Positions 1-7,200 of a stretch of DNA of 11,948 nt are shown here, in pieces (position 1 is the stretch's first letter; every line of letters begins with the position of its first letter). Both the position numbers and the translations under genes were made by a program. Under the pieces are notes generated by a model. That model did not search any database. It saw only the letters and a program-made list of their open reading frames with translations, and was not told where the DNA came from. Origin of the DNA: Moraxellaceae bacterium (lineage in GTDB: Bacteria; Pseudomonadota; Gammaproteobacteria; Pseudomonadales; UBA3067); NCBI GenBank assembly GCA_002401525.1, contig NVTH01000104.1, positions 1 through 11,948 of the forward strand. The letters run 5' to 3'.

Positions 1-78
1 TCAAAAACTGATCTTGAACCCTATTTTTTACGAATAAAAGCCCATACCCTTTCGGTAATTTGATAATGTCTGAATATT
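1..78. other. Non-pheT sequence upstream of the pheT breakpoint
   Basis: This stretch should encode about 26 residues of PheT, but every plus-strand frame carries stops: TGA TAA at 61-66 in the pheT frame, TAA at 35 and 53 and TGA at 71 in the second, TGA at 9 and 15 in the third. None resembles PheT. On the minus strand one frame stays open from the junction to the window edge and reads PGKYSDIIKLPKGYGLLFVK, faintly like the end of a parvulin-type prolyl isomerase domain (PG-x-S ... GY-x-L ... V). That similarity is too short to call a gene. AT content is higher than in the pheT body. Confidence 0.6.
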
Positions 79-1854
79 TTCCCGGTTCAATTGAAGGCGC
101 CAGAGCATTGCGCCCATTACGCAGGGCGAGTGATTAAAGGGGTCAATGCGCAAGCACTCACGCCATTGTGGATGGTGGAGAAGTTGCGCCGAGGCGGGAT
201 TCGCTCGATTGATCCTGTGGTGGATGTGACTAATTACGTAATGCTCGAATTAGGGCAACCCATGCATGCGTTTGATCTGGCTAATTTGTCAGAGCGAATT
301 GAGGTGCGGCTGGCTTCAGAGGGTGAAACCTTGGTGTTGCTGGACGGTCAAGAAATTACGCTTAAAGATGACAGTCTAGTGATCGCCGACGCAGAAAAAG
401 TGCTCGCATTGGCGGGAGTGATGGGTGGTCAGGGCAGCGGAGTAAGTGCTTCGACAACCGATGTGTTTTTAGAGAGCGCTTATTTTAATCCGATTTCAAT
501 TGCAGGGCGCGCTAGGTCCTTTGGCCTGCATACTGATTCTTCGCACCGGTTTGAGCGTGGCGTGGATTATGAATTACAGGTTAAAGCGGTGCAGCGCGCA
601 AGCGCATTGTTAACTCAGATTTGCGGCGGTGAACTCGGCCCTGTGGTGGAGATTACGGAAGCGGAGCATCTTCCTCAGGCTAAACAAATTCGTTTACGAC
701 AAGCTCGGGTGGAGCAATTGCTTGGTTTCGCCATGTCCGCTGAGCAAATTCAGGAAGTGATGTTGCGATTAGGCATGCAAATCGAAGCAATCGCTGCGGG
801 TGAATGGCACGTGCTAGCCCCCAGTTATCGATTTGATGTGGAGATTGAAGAGGATCTAATTGAAGAGTTAGGGCGAATTTACGGTTATTCGAATTTGCCG
901 ACTCGAATGCCTGATATGTCTATGCAGGTTCAAAAAATATCGGAAGATCAGCTTGCGGCAAGTCGTATTGCCGACTGCTTGGTGGATTTAGATTACCAAG
1001 AAGCCATTACCTACAGTTTTGTGGATCCCAAAATACAATCGCTACTGGATCCCGAAGTAACGCCGCTAGCATTGGCGAATCCTATTTCGGCTGAATTGTC
1101 GGTCATGCGCACTACGTTATGGGCGGGTTTGCTGAAAGCAGTACAGCACAACCAGAATCGCCAACAAAATAGAATTCGGTTTTTTGAAATGGGGCATCGA
1201 TTCATTGTCTCTGAATCTGGAATGACAGAGCAAAATGTGCTCGCGGGTGCCGTCACTGGCCCCCTTCGTGAGGAAGCTTGGGCTGATGGCAAGCAAGCAG
1301 TGGATTTCTATGACGTCAAAGGTGATCTTGAAATGATTTTAGGGTTGGCTGGCGGCGATGTTTCATGTCAGTTTGAAGCGGCAAATCATCCCAGTTTGCA
1401 CCCTGGGCAATGTTGTTCGATAGTCAAAGGTGGACAAAAAATAGGATATCTGGGTGCACTCCATCCGAAAGTGCAGCAGGAGCTTTCCCTGGATGGCCCT
1501 ATCTATTTGTTTGAGCTACAATTATCAGGTGTCCTCAGTGGCGGTAAAGCGAGTTTCAGTGAAGTCTCGAAATTCCCTGAAGTGCGCCGAGATCTTGCGG
1601 TTATAGTGGATCAGGACGTCGCTGCAGGGCTTTTACTGCAAGGTGTTGAGCGAGTTGCCGGTGAATTATTAAAGAATGTGACTCTGTTTGACGTTTATGA
1701 GGGCGCTAGTTTAGGAAATGGCAAAAAGAGCTTGGCTATGGGGTTGACGTTGCAGCATGCTTCACGCACTCTTAATGACAGTGAAGTAAATAGTCTAATC
1801 GATTCCGTAGTATCTTTTTTAAAACAAGAGTTTAATGCAACATTGAGGGACTAG
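79..1854 (+). CDS. pheT: Phenylalanine--tRNA ligase beta subunit, 5'-truncated
   Basis: Beta subunit of the alpha2-beta2 cytoplasmic enzyme that charges tRNA-Phe. The frame aligns with E. coli PheT from about residue 210 to the end. It begins inside or just before the B3/B4 editing domain (APEHCAHYAGRVIKG; LRRGGIRSIDPVVDVTNYV), runs through B5 (DVEIEEDLIEELGRIYGYSN), the catalytic-like core (YSFVDPK, NPISAELSVMR, NQNRQQNRIRFFEMG, DFYDVKGDLE) and the C-terminal FDX-ACB anticodon-binding domain (FPEVRRDLAVIVD to FNATLRD). The full protein is about 795 residues, so roughly 205 N-terminal residues, including the EMAP-like tRNA-binding domain, are absent. Homology is visible back to about base 79 (FPVQLKAPE). 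TTG at 91 is the first nominal start but has no Shine-Dalgarno and is unlikely to be a real start. Bases 61-66 are two in-frame stops (TGA TAA). The gene is either cut by a rearrangement or joined to foreign sequence at a contig edge. Identity is certain; integrity is not. Confidence 0.93.
   Translation, partial: FPVQLKAPEHCAHYAGRVIKGVNAQALTPLWMVEKLRRGGIRSIDPVVDVTNYVMLELGQPMHAFDLANLSERIEVRLASEGETLVLLDGQEITLKDDSLVIADAEKVLALAGVMGGQGSGVSASTTDVFLESAYFNPISIAGRARSFGLHTDSSHRFERGVDYELQVKAVQRASALLTQICGGELGPVVEITEAEHLPQAKQIRLRQARVEQLLGFAMSAEQIQEVMLRLGMQIEAIAAGEWHVLAPSYRFDVEIEEDLIEELGRIYGYSNLPTRMPDMSMQVQKISEDQLAASRIADCLVDLDYQEAITYSFVDPKIQSLLDPEVTPLALANPISAELSVMRTTLWAGLLKAVQHNQNRQQNRIRFFEMGHRFIVSESGMTEQNVLAGAVTGPLREEAWADGKQAVDFYDVKGDLEMILGLAGGDVSCQFEAANHPSLHPGQCCSIVKGGQKIGYLGALHPKVQQELSLDGPIYLFELQLSGVLSGGKASFSEVSKFPEVRRDLAVIVDQDVAAGLLLQGVERVAGELLKNVTLFDVYEGASLGNGKKSLAMGLTLQHASRTLNDSEVNSLIDSVVSFLKQEFNATLRD
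1845..1850 (+). promoter_or_regulatory. Ribosome binding site of ihfA
   Basis: GAGGGA lies inside the last codons of pheT, 7 bases before ATG 1858. It fixes the ihfA start and supports co-transcription and coupled translation of pheT and ihfA. Confidence 0.75.
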
Positions 1855-1857
1855 TGT

Positions 1858-2162
1858 ATGAACGCTCTAACCAAAGCTGATCTCGCAGACAAATTGTATG
1901 AAGAGCTTGGCTTGAATAAAAGAGAAGCCAAGGAGATGGTTGAGTTGTTCTTTGAGGAAATTAGAGGCAGTTTGGGGTGAATAATCAAGTCAAGTTGTCT
2001 GGGTTTGGTAATTTTGATTTGCGCGATAAGCGTGAGCGGCCAGGCCGAAATCCCAAGACCGGAGAGGAAATCCCCATTTCGGCACGCCGGGTGGTGACTT
2101 TCAAGCCAGGGCAAAAATTAAAAGTACGAGTGGAAGCCTATGCTGGAACCAAGCAACAATAA
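1858..2162 (+). pseudogene. ihfA: Integration host factor alpha subunit, frameshifted
   Basis: IHF-alpha pairs with IHF-beta to bind and sharply bend DNA in recombination, replication and transcription. ATG 1858 (SD 1845-1850) opens [20 protein letters not shown] ... [16 protein letters not shown] and stops at TGA 1978-1980 after 40 codons. The rest resumes in the -1 frame from 1977: [18 protein letters not shown], then the DNA-intercalating beta-arm ([20 protein letters not shown]) and [20 protein letters not shown], stop 2160-2162. Joined, the product is 101 residues, against 99 in E. coli, and the linker between EEIR and QVKL has exactly the expected seven residues. So a single base is missing, or one base is re-read. 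Everything past the lesion is intact, which argues for a recent event, a base-call error in the G4 run 1974-1977, or recoding. It lies 3 bases after pheT, as in the usual pheST-ihfA operon. Confidence 0.9.
1971..1980 (+). other. Candidate -1 slippery site and stop in ihfA
   Basis: In the zero frame the bases read T TTG GGG TGA, which fits X XXY YYZ (X=T, Y=G, Z=G). Slipping back one base after TTG GGG gives TTT GGG then GTG AAT AAT, which enters the frame carrying the rest of IHF-alpha. The zero-frame stop follows at once. The pattern is seen directly; programmed use is inference, because recoding is not known for ihfA. A missing G in a homopolymer explains it more simply. Confidence 0.35.
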
Positions 2163-2496
2163 CGAATTACCGGTGATTCCCGGTAAACGTTATTTTACTA
2201 TTGGTGAAGTCAGCGAGCTGTGTGTGGTGAAGCCTCACGTGCTGCGGTACTGGGAGCAAGAATTTACCCAGTTAAAGCCGGTGAAGCGTCGCGGCAATAG
2301 GCGCTATTATCAGCGCCAAGATGTGTTGATGATTCGGCAAATTCGCAGCCTATTGTACGACCAAGGCTATACCATCGGTGGAGCTCGTCAGCAGCTCACG
2401 GGGGATGATGCCAAGGAAGACGTGACTAAGTCAGGCCAGTTAGTGAAGCAGGTGGTGAGTGAGCTGGAAGAGCTGCTTGAGGTGCTGAATGGGTAG
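2140..2496 (+). CDS. MerR-family transcriptional regulator (ihfA-linked)
   Basis: 118-residue MerR-type DNA-binding protein. The N-terminal winged helix-turn-helix spans about residues 17-60: [20 protein letters not shown], then YWEQEF, then wing [21 protein letters not shown] second helical part ([16 protein letters not shown], about 71-86) follows, and a short C-terminal coiled coil (about 98-117) that would mediate dimerisation. There is no effector-binding domain, and only one cysteine (C28), so a metal- or redox-sensing role like MerR, CueR or SoxR is not supported. It closely resembles the regulator found right after ihfA in Pseudomonas, whose function I do not know to be established. 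ATG 2140 lies inside the ihfA tail (23-base overlap), preceded by GGAAG with short spacing, and the MLEPSNN start matches the family. Translation is probably coupled to ihfA, so the ihfA frameshift could affect its expression. Confidence 0.9.
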   Translation: MLEPSNNNELPVIPGKRYFTIGEVSELCVVKPHVLRYWEQEFTQLKPVKRRGNRRYYQRQDVLMIRQIRSLLYDQGYTIGGARQQLTGDDAKEDVTKSGQLVKQVVSELEELLEVLNG

Positions 2497-2549
2497 GGCT
2501 TTGCGATTTAGGCCTAAGCAATTAATTTCCTTCAATCAAAAATAACTCA

Positions 2550-2578
2550 TTCCCAAACGCGATAAATTACTATATTAT
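2550..2578 (+). promoter_or_regulatory. Promoter of tRNA-Pro
   Basis: TTCCCA (2550-2555, 4/6 to the -35 consensus) and TATTAT (2573-2578, 5/6 to the -10) are separated by exactly 17 bases. A GC-rich discriminator (CCGCC, 2580-2584) follows, typical of stable RNA promoters under stringent control. Predicted start is near 2585, giving a leader of about 57 bases before the mature tRNA. A hairpin could form in that leader (CGAG ... CTCG, about 2599-2618). Confidence 0.55.
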
Positions 2579-2641
2579 TCCGCCTCTTTTGTTGGTCTGT
2601 CGAGAGCGTTTAGCACTCGGTGATCCCAAAGAGTTTAAAAT

Positions 2642-2718
2642 CGGGGCGTAGCGCAGTTTGGTAGCGCACCACACTGGGGGTGTGGTGGTCACAGGTTCAA
2701 ATCCTGTCGTCCCGACCA
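2642..2718 (+). tRNA. tRNA-Pro(GGG)
   Basis: A complete 77-base cloverleaf with encoded CCA. The acceptor stem is CGGGGCG (2642-2648) with CGTCCCG (2708-2714), including one G-T pair, discriminator A and CCA at 2716-2718. The D arm is GCGC-AGTTTGGTA-GCGC. The anticodon stem is CCACA/TGTGG with loop CTGGGGG, giving anticodon GGG at 2676-2678 with G37 after it. The T arm is ACAGG-TTCAAAT-CCTGT. It reads CCC and CCU codons. tRNA-Pro beside ihfA is the arrangement seen in Pseudomonas. Confidence 0.96.
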
Positions 2719-2932
2719 ATTCTCTTTTCTAAGTATTTCCTGTAGTCCTCCCTTTATTTTAAGAATCCTTTCTCTAGATGTTGTTTCATGAAAAGCCCTT
2801 CGCTCTAAGCCCGGTTTTACTATCCTGGCAAAAACCCGTCTCCACCTTGATTTTTATCATTAAAAACAAGCTCTAGTTTGGCCCGTTTGATGGGCGTTCA
2901 TTGATGTGAGTTTCGCTAAGGGTACTCTCTGA
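2719..2932. other. Intergenic region after tRNA-Pro
   Basis: No gene is supported here. There is no clear intrinsic terminator for the tRNA, only T-rich sequence just after CCA. An imperfect stem (GCCC 2881-2884 with GGGC 2892-2895) lacks a T-run. One minus-strand frame is open from about 2850 back into the antisense of the tRNA (VKPGLERRAFHETTSRE ... WSGRQDLNL). It has no start codon, and its last part is the familiar spurious translation of an antisense tRNA T arm. I read it as non-coding, possibly a dispersed repeat that follows tRNA genes. Confidence 0.4.
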
Positions 2933-2961
2933 CTTACAGCGTTCTTTTTTACAGTTAGTAT
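2933..2961 (+). promoter_or_regulatory. Possible promoter of the yhaO-yhaN operon
   Basis: CTTACA (2933-2938, 4/6) and TAGTAT (2956-2961, 4/6) have a 17-base spacer and lie 33 bases before the chosen ATG. A modest match, but the only well-spaced pair I found in this gap. Confidence 0.3.
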
Positions 2962-2994
2962 ATGCCTCCAAAATAGCCATTCTTGGAGCGCTCA

Positions 2995-4263
2995 ATGTCA
3001 CTAGTTCGGTTTGTTCACGCGGCAGATATTCATCTTGATAGCCCTCTTAAAGGACTTGAGAAATATGAATCCGCTCCTGTGGAGAGAATACGCGAAGCCA
3101 CTCGTGCAGCCTTTAAGAACCTAATCGCCTTTTGTTTAGAAGAACAAGTTGATTTATTGTTGATATCGGGTGACCTGTTCGATGGTGACCTAAAGGATTT
3201 TAAGGCGGGACTGTTTCTTACCAATCAACTCAAGCGCCTATCCATTGCCGGTATTCCCTGTGTGATTATTAGAGGCAATCACGATGCGGAAGCCAAGATG
3301 ACAATAAAGATACACTGGCCTGACCTTGTACATGAGCTCAATGTTAAAAACCCCCAGACTATAAAATTTAAAGCGCTTGGTATTGCCGTTCATGGGCAAG
3401 GGTATGCAGAGCGGGATGTTTTTCATGATATGTCCGAAGCTTACCCAGATCCCATTGCGGGAATGTTTAATATCGGTTTGTTGCATACGGCACTGCAAGG
3501 CCGTGACGGTCATGCACCCTATGCTCCCACTAGCGTGGAAAAACTTCGCTTGAAAGGGTATGACTATTGGGCACTAGGCCATGTTCACAAACGCGAAGTT
3601 GTGGAGACTAATCCTTATATTATTTTCCCTGGCAATATCCAGGGGCGACACGCAAAAGAAATTGGACCAAAGGGCGCGACGCTAGTCGCTATTGAGGATA
3701 ACCAGGTTGAATCGGTGACTGAGCACTTTCTTGATGTGGTGCGTTGGGATCATTGCCGTGTGGACTTGGCCGAAGCTTGCAATGAAAGCGAAGTTTACAA
3801 TGCCATCCGCAAAACGATCGGCGAATCAGAAGAGCGAGCCGAGGGGCGACTCCTCGCTTGTCGCTTAACGCTACTGGGGGCCACCGAGCTACATGCCGAT
3901 ATAGTGTCTCGCCAAGAAGAGTGGGCCTATGGCATTAGAGCAGAAATAACCGATAGCGACGGCGATATATGGATCGAGAAAATCCGCTTTAAAACCCAAG
4001 CAAAAGTCGATATTGAACAATTACGCGCTCAAGACAATCCATTAGGCGGCGTTTTACGAACCCTGCAACAACTTCAAACAGGCAATGATAGTCGAACAGA
4101 TCTGTTGGATTGTCTCACCACCATTAACGGCAAGCTTCCCCCCCGTTATAAGCAATGGGCCGATGCGCTTAATCTGGAGGATCCGGCGCAACTTGAAGAG
4201 CTTTTAACGGCAATAGAGCAATCAATCATTCCGCAACTATTACAAGATGTGGGGGAATCATAA
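2995..4263 (+). CDS. yhaO: YhaO-like metallophosphoesterase (SbcD/Mre11-type DNA nuclease)
   Basis: 422-residue calcineurin-like phosphoesterase of the SbcD/Mre11 superfamily, expected to be a Mn-dependent DNA nuclease working with the ATPase encoded next. All metal-site motifs are present in order: HAADIHLD (D11, H13), SGDLFDGD (D60), RGNHD (N95, H96, D97), GLLHT (H164) and LGHVHKRE (H196, H198). The FPGNIQGRHAKEIGPKG segment (about 211-227) is typical of the YhaO branch. The C-terminal part (about 235-422) is the less conserved capping region. I chose ATG 2995 because GGAG (2985-2988) sits 6 bases before it; the TTG at 2983 overlaps that site and adds only four residues. The stop overlaps the next start (TAATG), so the two proteins are almost certainly made together. 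Nuclease specificity cannot be read from sequence. Confidence 0.9.
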   Translation: MSLVRFVHAADIHLDSPLKGLEKYESAPVERIREATRAAFKNLIAFCLEEQVDLLLISGDLFDGDLKDFKAGLFLTNQLKRLSIAGIPCVIIRGNHDAEAKMTIKIHWPDLVHELNVKNPQTIKFKALGIAVHGQGYAERDVFHDMSEAYPDPIAGMFNIGLLHTALQGRDGHAPYAPTSVEKLRLKGYDYWALGHVHKREVVETNPYIIFPGNIQGRHAKEIGPKGATLVAIEDNQVESVTEHFLDVVRWDHCRVDLAEACNESEVYNAIRKTIGESEERAEGRLLACRLTLLGATELHADIVSRQEEWAYGIRAEITDSDGDIWIEKIRFKTQAKVDIEQLRAQDNPLGGVLRTLQQLQTGNDSRTDLLDCLTTINGKLPPRYKQWADALNLEDPAQLEELLTAIEQSIIPQLLQDVGES

Positions 4264-7200
4264 TGCGATTATTAGACTTACGGCTCGATAGATTTGGCCC
4301 TTTCACCGATTACACGCTCGATCTAAACGGTGATGGTGTTCACGTTATTTACGGGCCCAATGAAGCGGGAAAGAGCAGCACCTTAAGGGCCATCACGAAT
4401 TTTCTCTACGGCTTCCCGAGCCGAACCTCCGATGACCACCTGCATGTACAACGCTCATTGAGGGTTGGTGCCAAAGTTCAACAGGCTGATGCAACCGGTT
4501 CAGAAAATAATGCACTTATTCTTTATCGTAAAAAAGGCAATAAGGGCACTTTACTTGATGAGTTTAACCAGGTTGTTGACGATGCCACATTAACGACACT
4601 ATTACGCAACCTTCCCAGAGATCAATTTATTACTTTTTTTGGCTTAGACAGCAAAACCTTGGTGGCCGGTGGCGAGGACCTAATAAAAGGTCAAGGTAAT
4701 TTAGGCGAAGCATTGTTTAGCGCCAGCATGGGAGGGCAACAGTTTCAGCAATTACTCAAAGAGCTCGAAGCAAAACAAAACCAGCTTTTTAAAAGCACGG
4801 GCAGCAACCCTAAACTCAATGTCGCATTTAAAGCGCTGAAGAGCGCAGACGCCAATCATAAAGAACATTGCTTAAAATCCACCGCCTGGGAAAAAGTTCA
4901 TCGATTAGTAGAGGACGCAAGCATCGAACTGGAGGCAGTTACCTCCCAGCATAAAGCGGTTTATCTAGCAAAAGAACGACTTCATAGGGTTGCAAGAACC
5001 TTACCGAGCCTTTCTTCACGAACGGATCTTGTCACCAAGCTGAAAGCGATCGAAGAGGTTCCGATTCTACGTCTTGATAGTTCTGAGGCCCGATTAAAAG
5101 CCAGCACCGATATCAAGCGGTGCCAGTCCGCGATAGAACAGCTCAACGACAACATCCAGGAATGCGACAATCAGTTAGCAGTGATCATCATTAATGAAAT
5201 GGTATTGGCTCAAGACGTCGCCATTGATGCTTTAAAGAATGAAAAAGCCCTGTATCAAAAGAACACCGATGAATTTCAATTACTCCAGGGAGAAATCACC
5301 GAAAAAGAAAATGAGCTTGAGGCATTAGCCGCTAATCTGTTACCAGCACATTCCTCAAAGAAACCAGAAGCACTAATACTGACAACGGTGATTAGAGAAG
5401 GGCTCGGCTTGCTGGTAGCAGAAGGCATTGCTATTGAGACCGCCCTCAGCAATATTGAAACTAAACAGCAGGACAATAACTTCCAGCTAGCGGAAGCCGA
5501 AGGGATGCTAGTGGAACTGCCCGAAAGTGCTGCCATTGGTGACCTGCAATTGGCAATTAAAGACGCAGACCGAGTGCTGATAACCGAACAAGATATTGAC
5601 CAACTGAGACAACAATTAAGAGATTTAGAAGAAACCACCACCAATACAGCCTGCCAGCTGGGTTTAACGCCATTAAATGAAAATCAACTGCTAGCACTCC
5701 ACATCCCTTTCACTGAAAAAATAACAGCACTAAAATCCGCGAATGAAAAACTAATTGAAGAACAAGAGCGTCAGCTAAAAAAATCAGAAAATCTTGATGC
5801 GGAAATATCTAAGTTAGAAACTCAACAGAAAGAAGCCAATATCGGTGGCCGGTTAGTTACCGAAAATGATTTAACCACCGCAAGGCAAGAACGCGACGAT
5901 CTGTGGCTAGAGATCAAGAATGATTGGATTGGACAGACATCTTCAATTACAGACCAGCACGCTAAAGCTAATATCTATGAAACCAACACGGGCACAGCGG
6001 ATCAGTACGCCGATCGTTTAAGACGTGAAGCAGACCAGTTAGCAGAGTATGGATTAAAGGGAATTCAACTGGAGAAACTAAAAGATGACCGATCCGCACA
6101 GCGTACGAAGCTGAACAAGATCGACAGCCATATAGAATCCTCTAACAATACATGGAAAGCCCTATGGCCGGCGGAAGTTGAAGCTCTCGGTACATACGGT
6201 GAGATGATTCACTGGGAGAGTAGCTTTAGACAACTGCAAACCTCAATCACAGAAAAAACCAAACTCAACTCAGAAATTGAGGACAAATCACCGCGCATTG
6301 CAGACTGCATTCGATCTTTGGCTAACGTGGTAGTGCACTCAGGCGAACCCACAGACCCTAATAAATCCTTAGCGTTTCTTGTGGATCAAGCCAATAGTAT
6401 TCTCGCGAGATTAATACAAACTAAAGAAGACAGACAAAGCCATGAAACCAGAAAGAAGGACGCCTTAAAACATCAAACTAAACTATCTCATGAATTAAGC
6501 GAAGCTAATCAAGCTAAAGAGCATTGGCTACAACGTTGGAAAAATCAAATTGTAGTGCTAGAAATACCGGCAGAAAGCAGCATAGCGATCGTAAGAATTC
6601 AGTTAGAACAGTTTGAGCAATTGGCTAAGTTACTGAAAGAGCACCGAGAAATTAAAGGCACACGTAATACGTTAAACGATCAGATTATTCGCTTTGAAGA
6701 CACCGTTACAAAGTTGACTGCTGACTGCGGGTTAATGGATAACAATTCGACGGAATCGTTAATCAAACTGCACAAGCTGGAGGAAGCGCTTAAAACAGTG
6801 TTAGAAAATAAGCACAGAGTGCAGACAATCAGAGCCAATAAACAAAGACATCAATCCACATTAAAGACCGAAACTGAAACCAAAAACACAGCTCAAGAAA
6901 ATCTGGATAGTTTGTTCAAATTAGCGGATTGTGAAACCATTGAGCAACTAGAGCTTATTGAAAGCCAGAATAACAATAGAGTGGACTTGAAAAAAAATCT
7001 GACCAGCTTGGAGAAAACGTTAGAAGCGGAATCATTTACCATCGACGAATTGTACGCGGAGATCGAAAACGTCAATGCGGATGAACTGCCGCTCATGATT
7101 GATCAGACCGTCAAAGAATTAGAAACACTCGAACAAAATAAACAGCGCGCCATCGAAGATAAAGCCAAAGCCAGCAGTGAGTTTCACGCTCTGGAAAACC

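Noticed and set aside
2508..2517. Perfect 10-bp palindrome TTAGGCCTAA after the MerR gene
   Set aside because: There is no loop or T-run for a terminator, and no second site or promoter overlap to argue for an operator. It could be chance.
2642..2718. Attachment-site duplication of the tRNA-Pro 3' end
   Set aside because: I found no second copy of the T-arm/acceptor sequence elsewhere in the window and no integrase gene.
2719..2850. Minus-strand open frame of about 45 codons continuing into antisense tRNA-Pro
   Set aside because: It has no start codon, and its end (WSGRQDLNL) is the well-known spurious translation of an antisense tRNA. Treated as non-coding.
2983..2985. TTG as the start of the YhaO-like gene
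   Set aside because: It overlaps the GGAG Shine-Dalgarno that correctly serves ATG 2995 and adds only four non-conserved residues.
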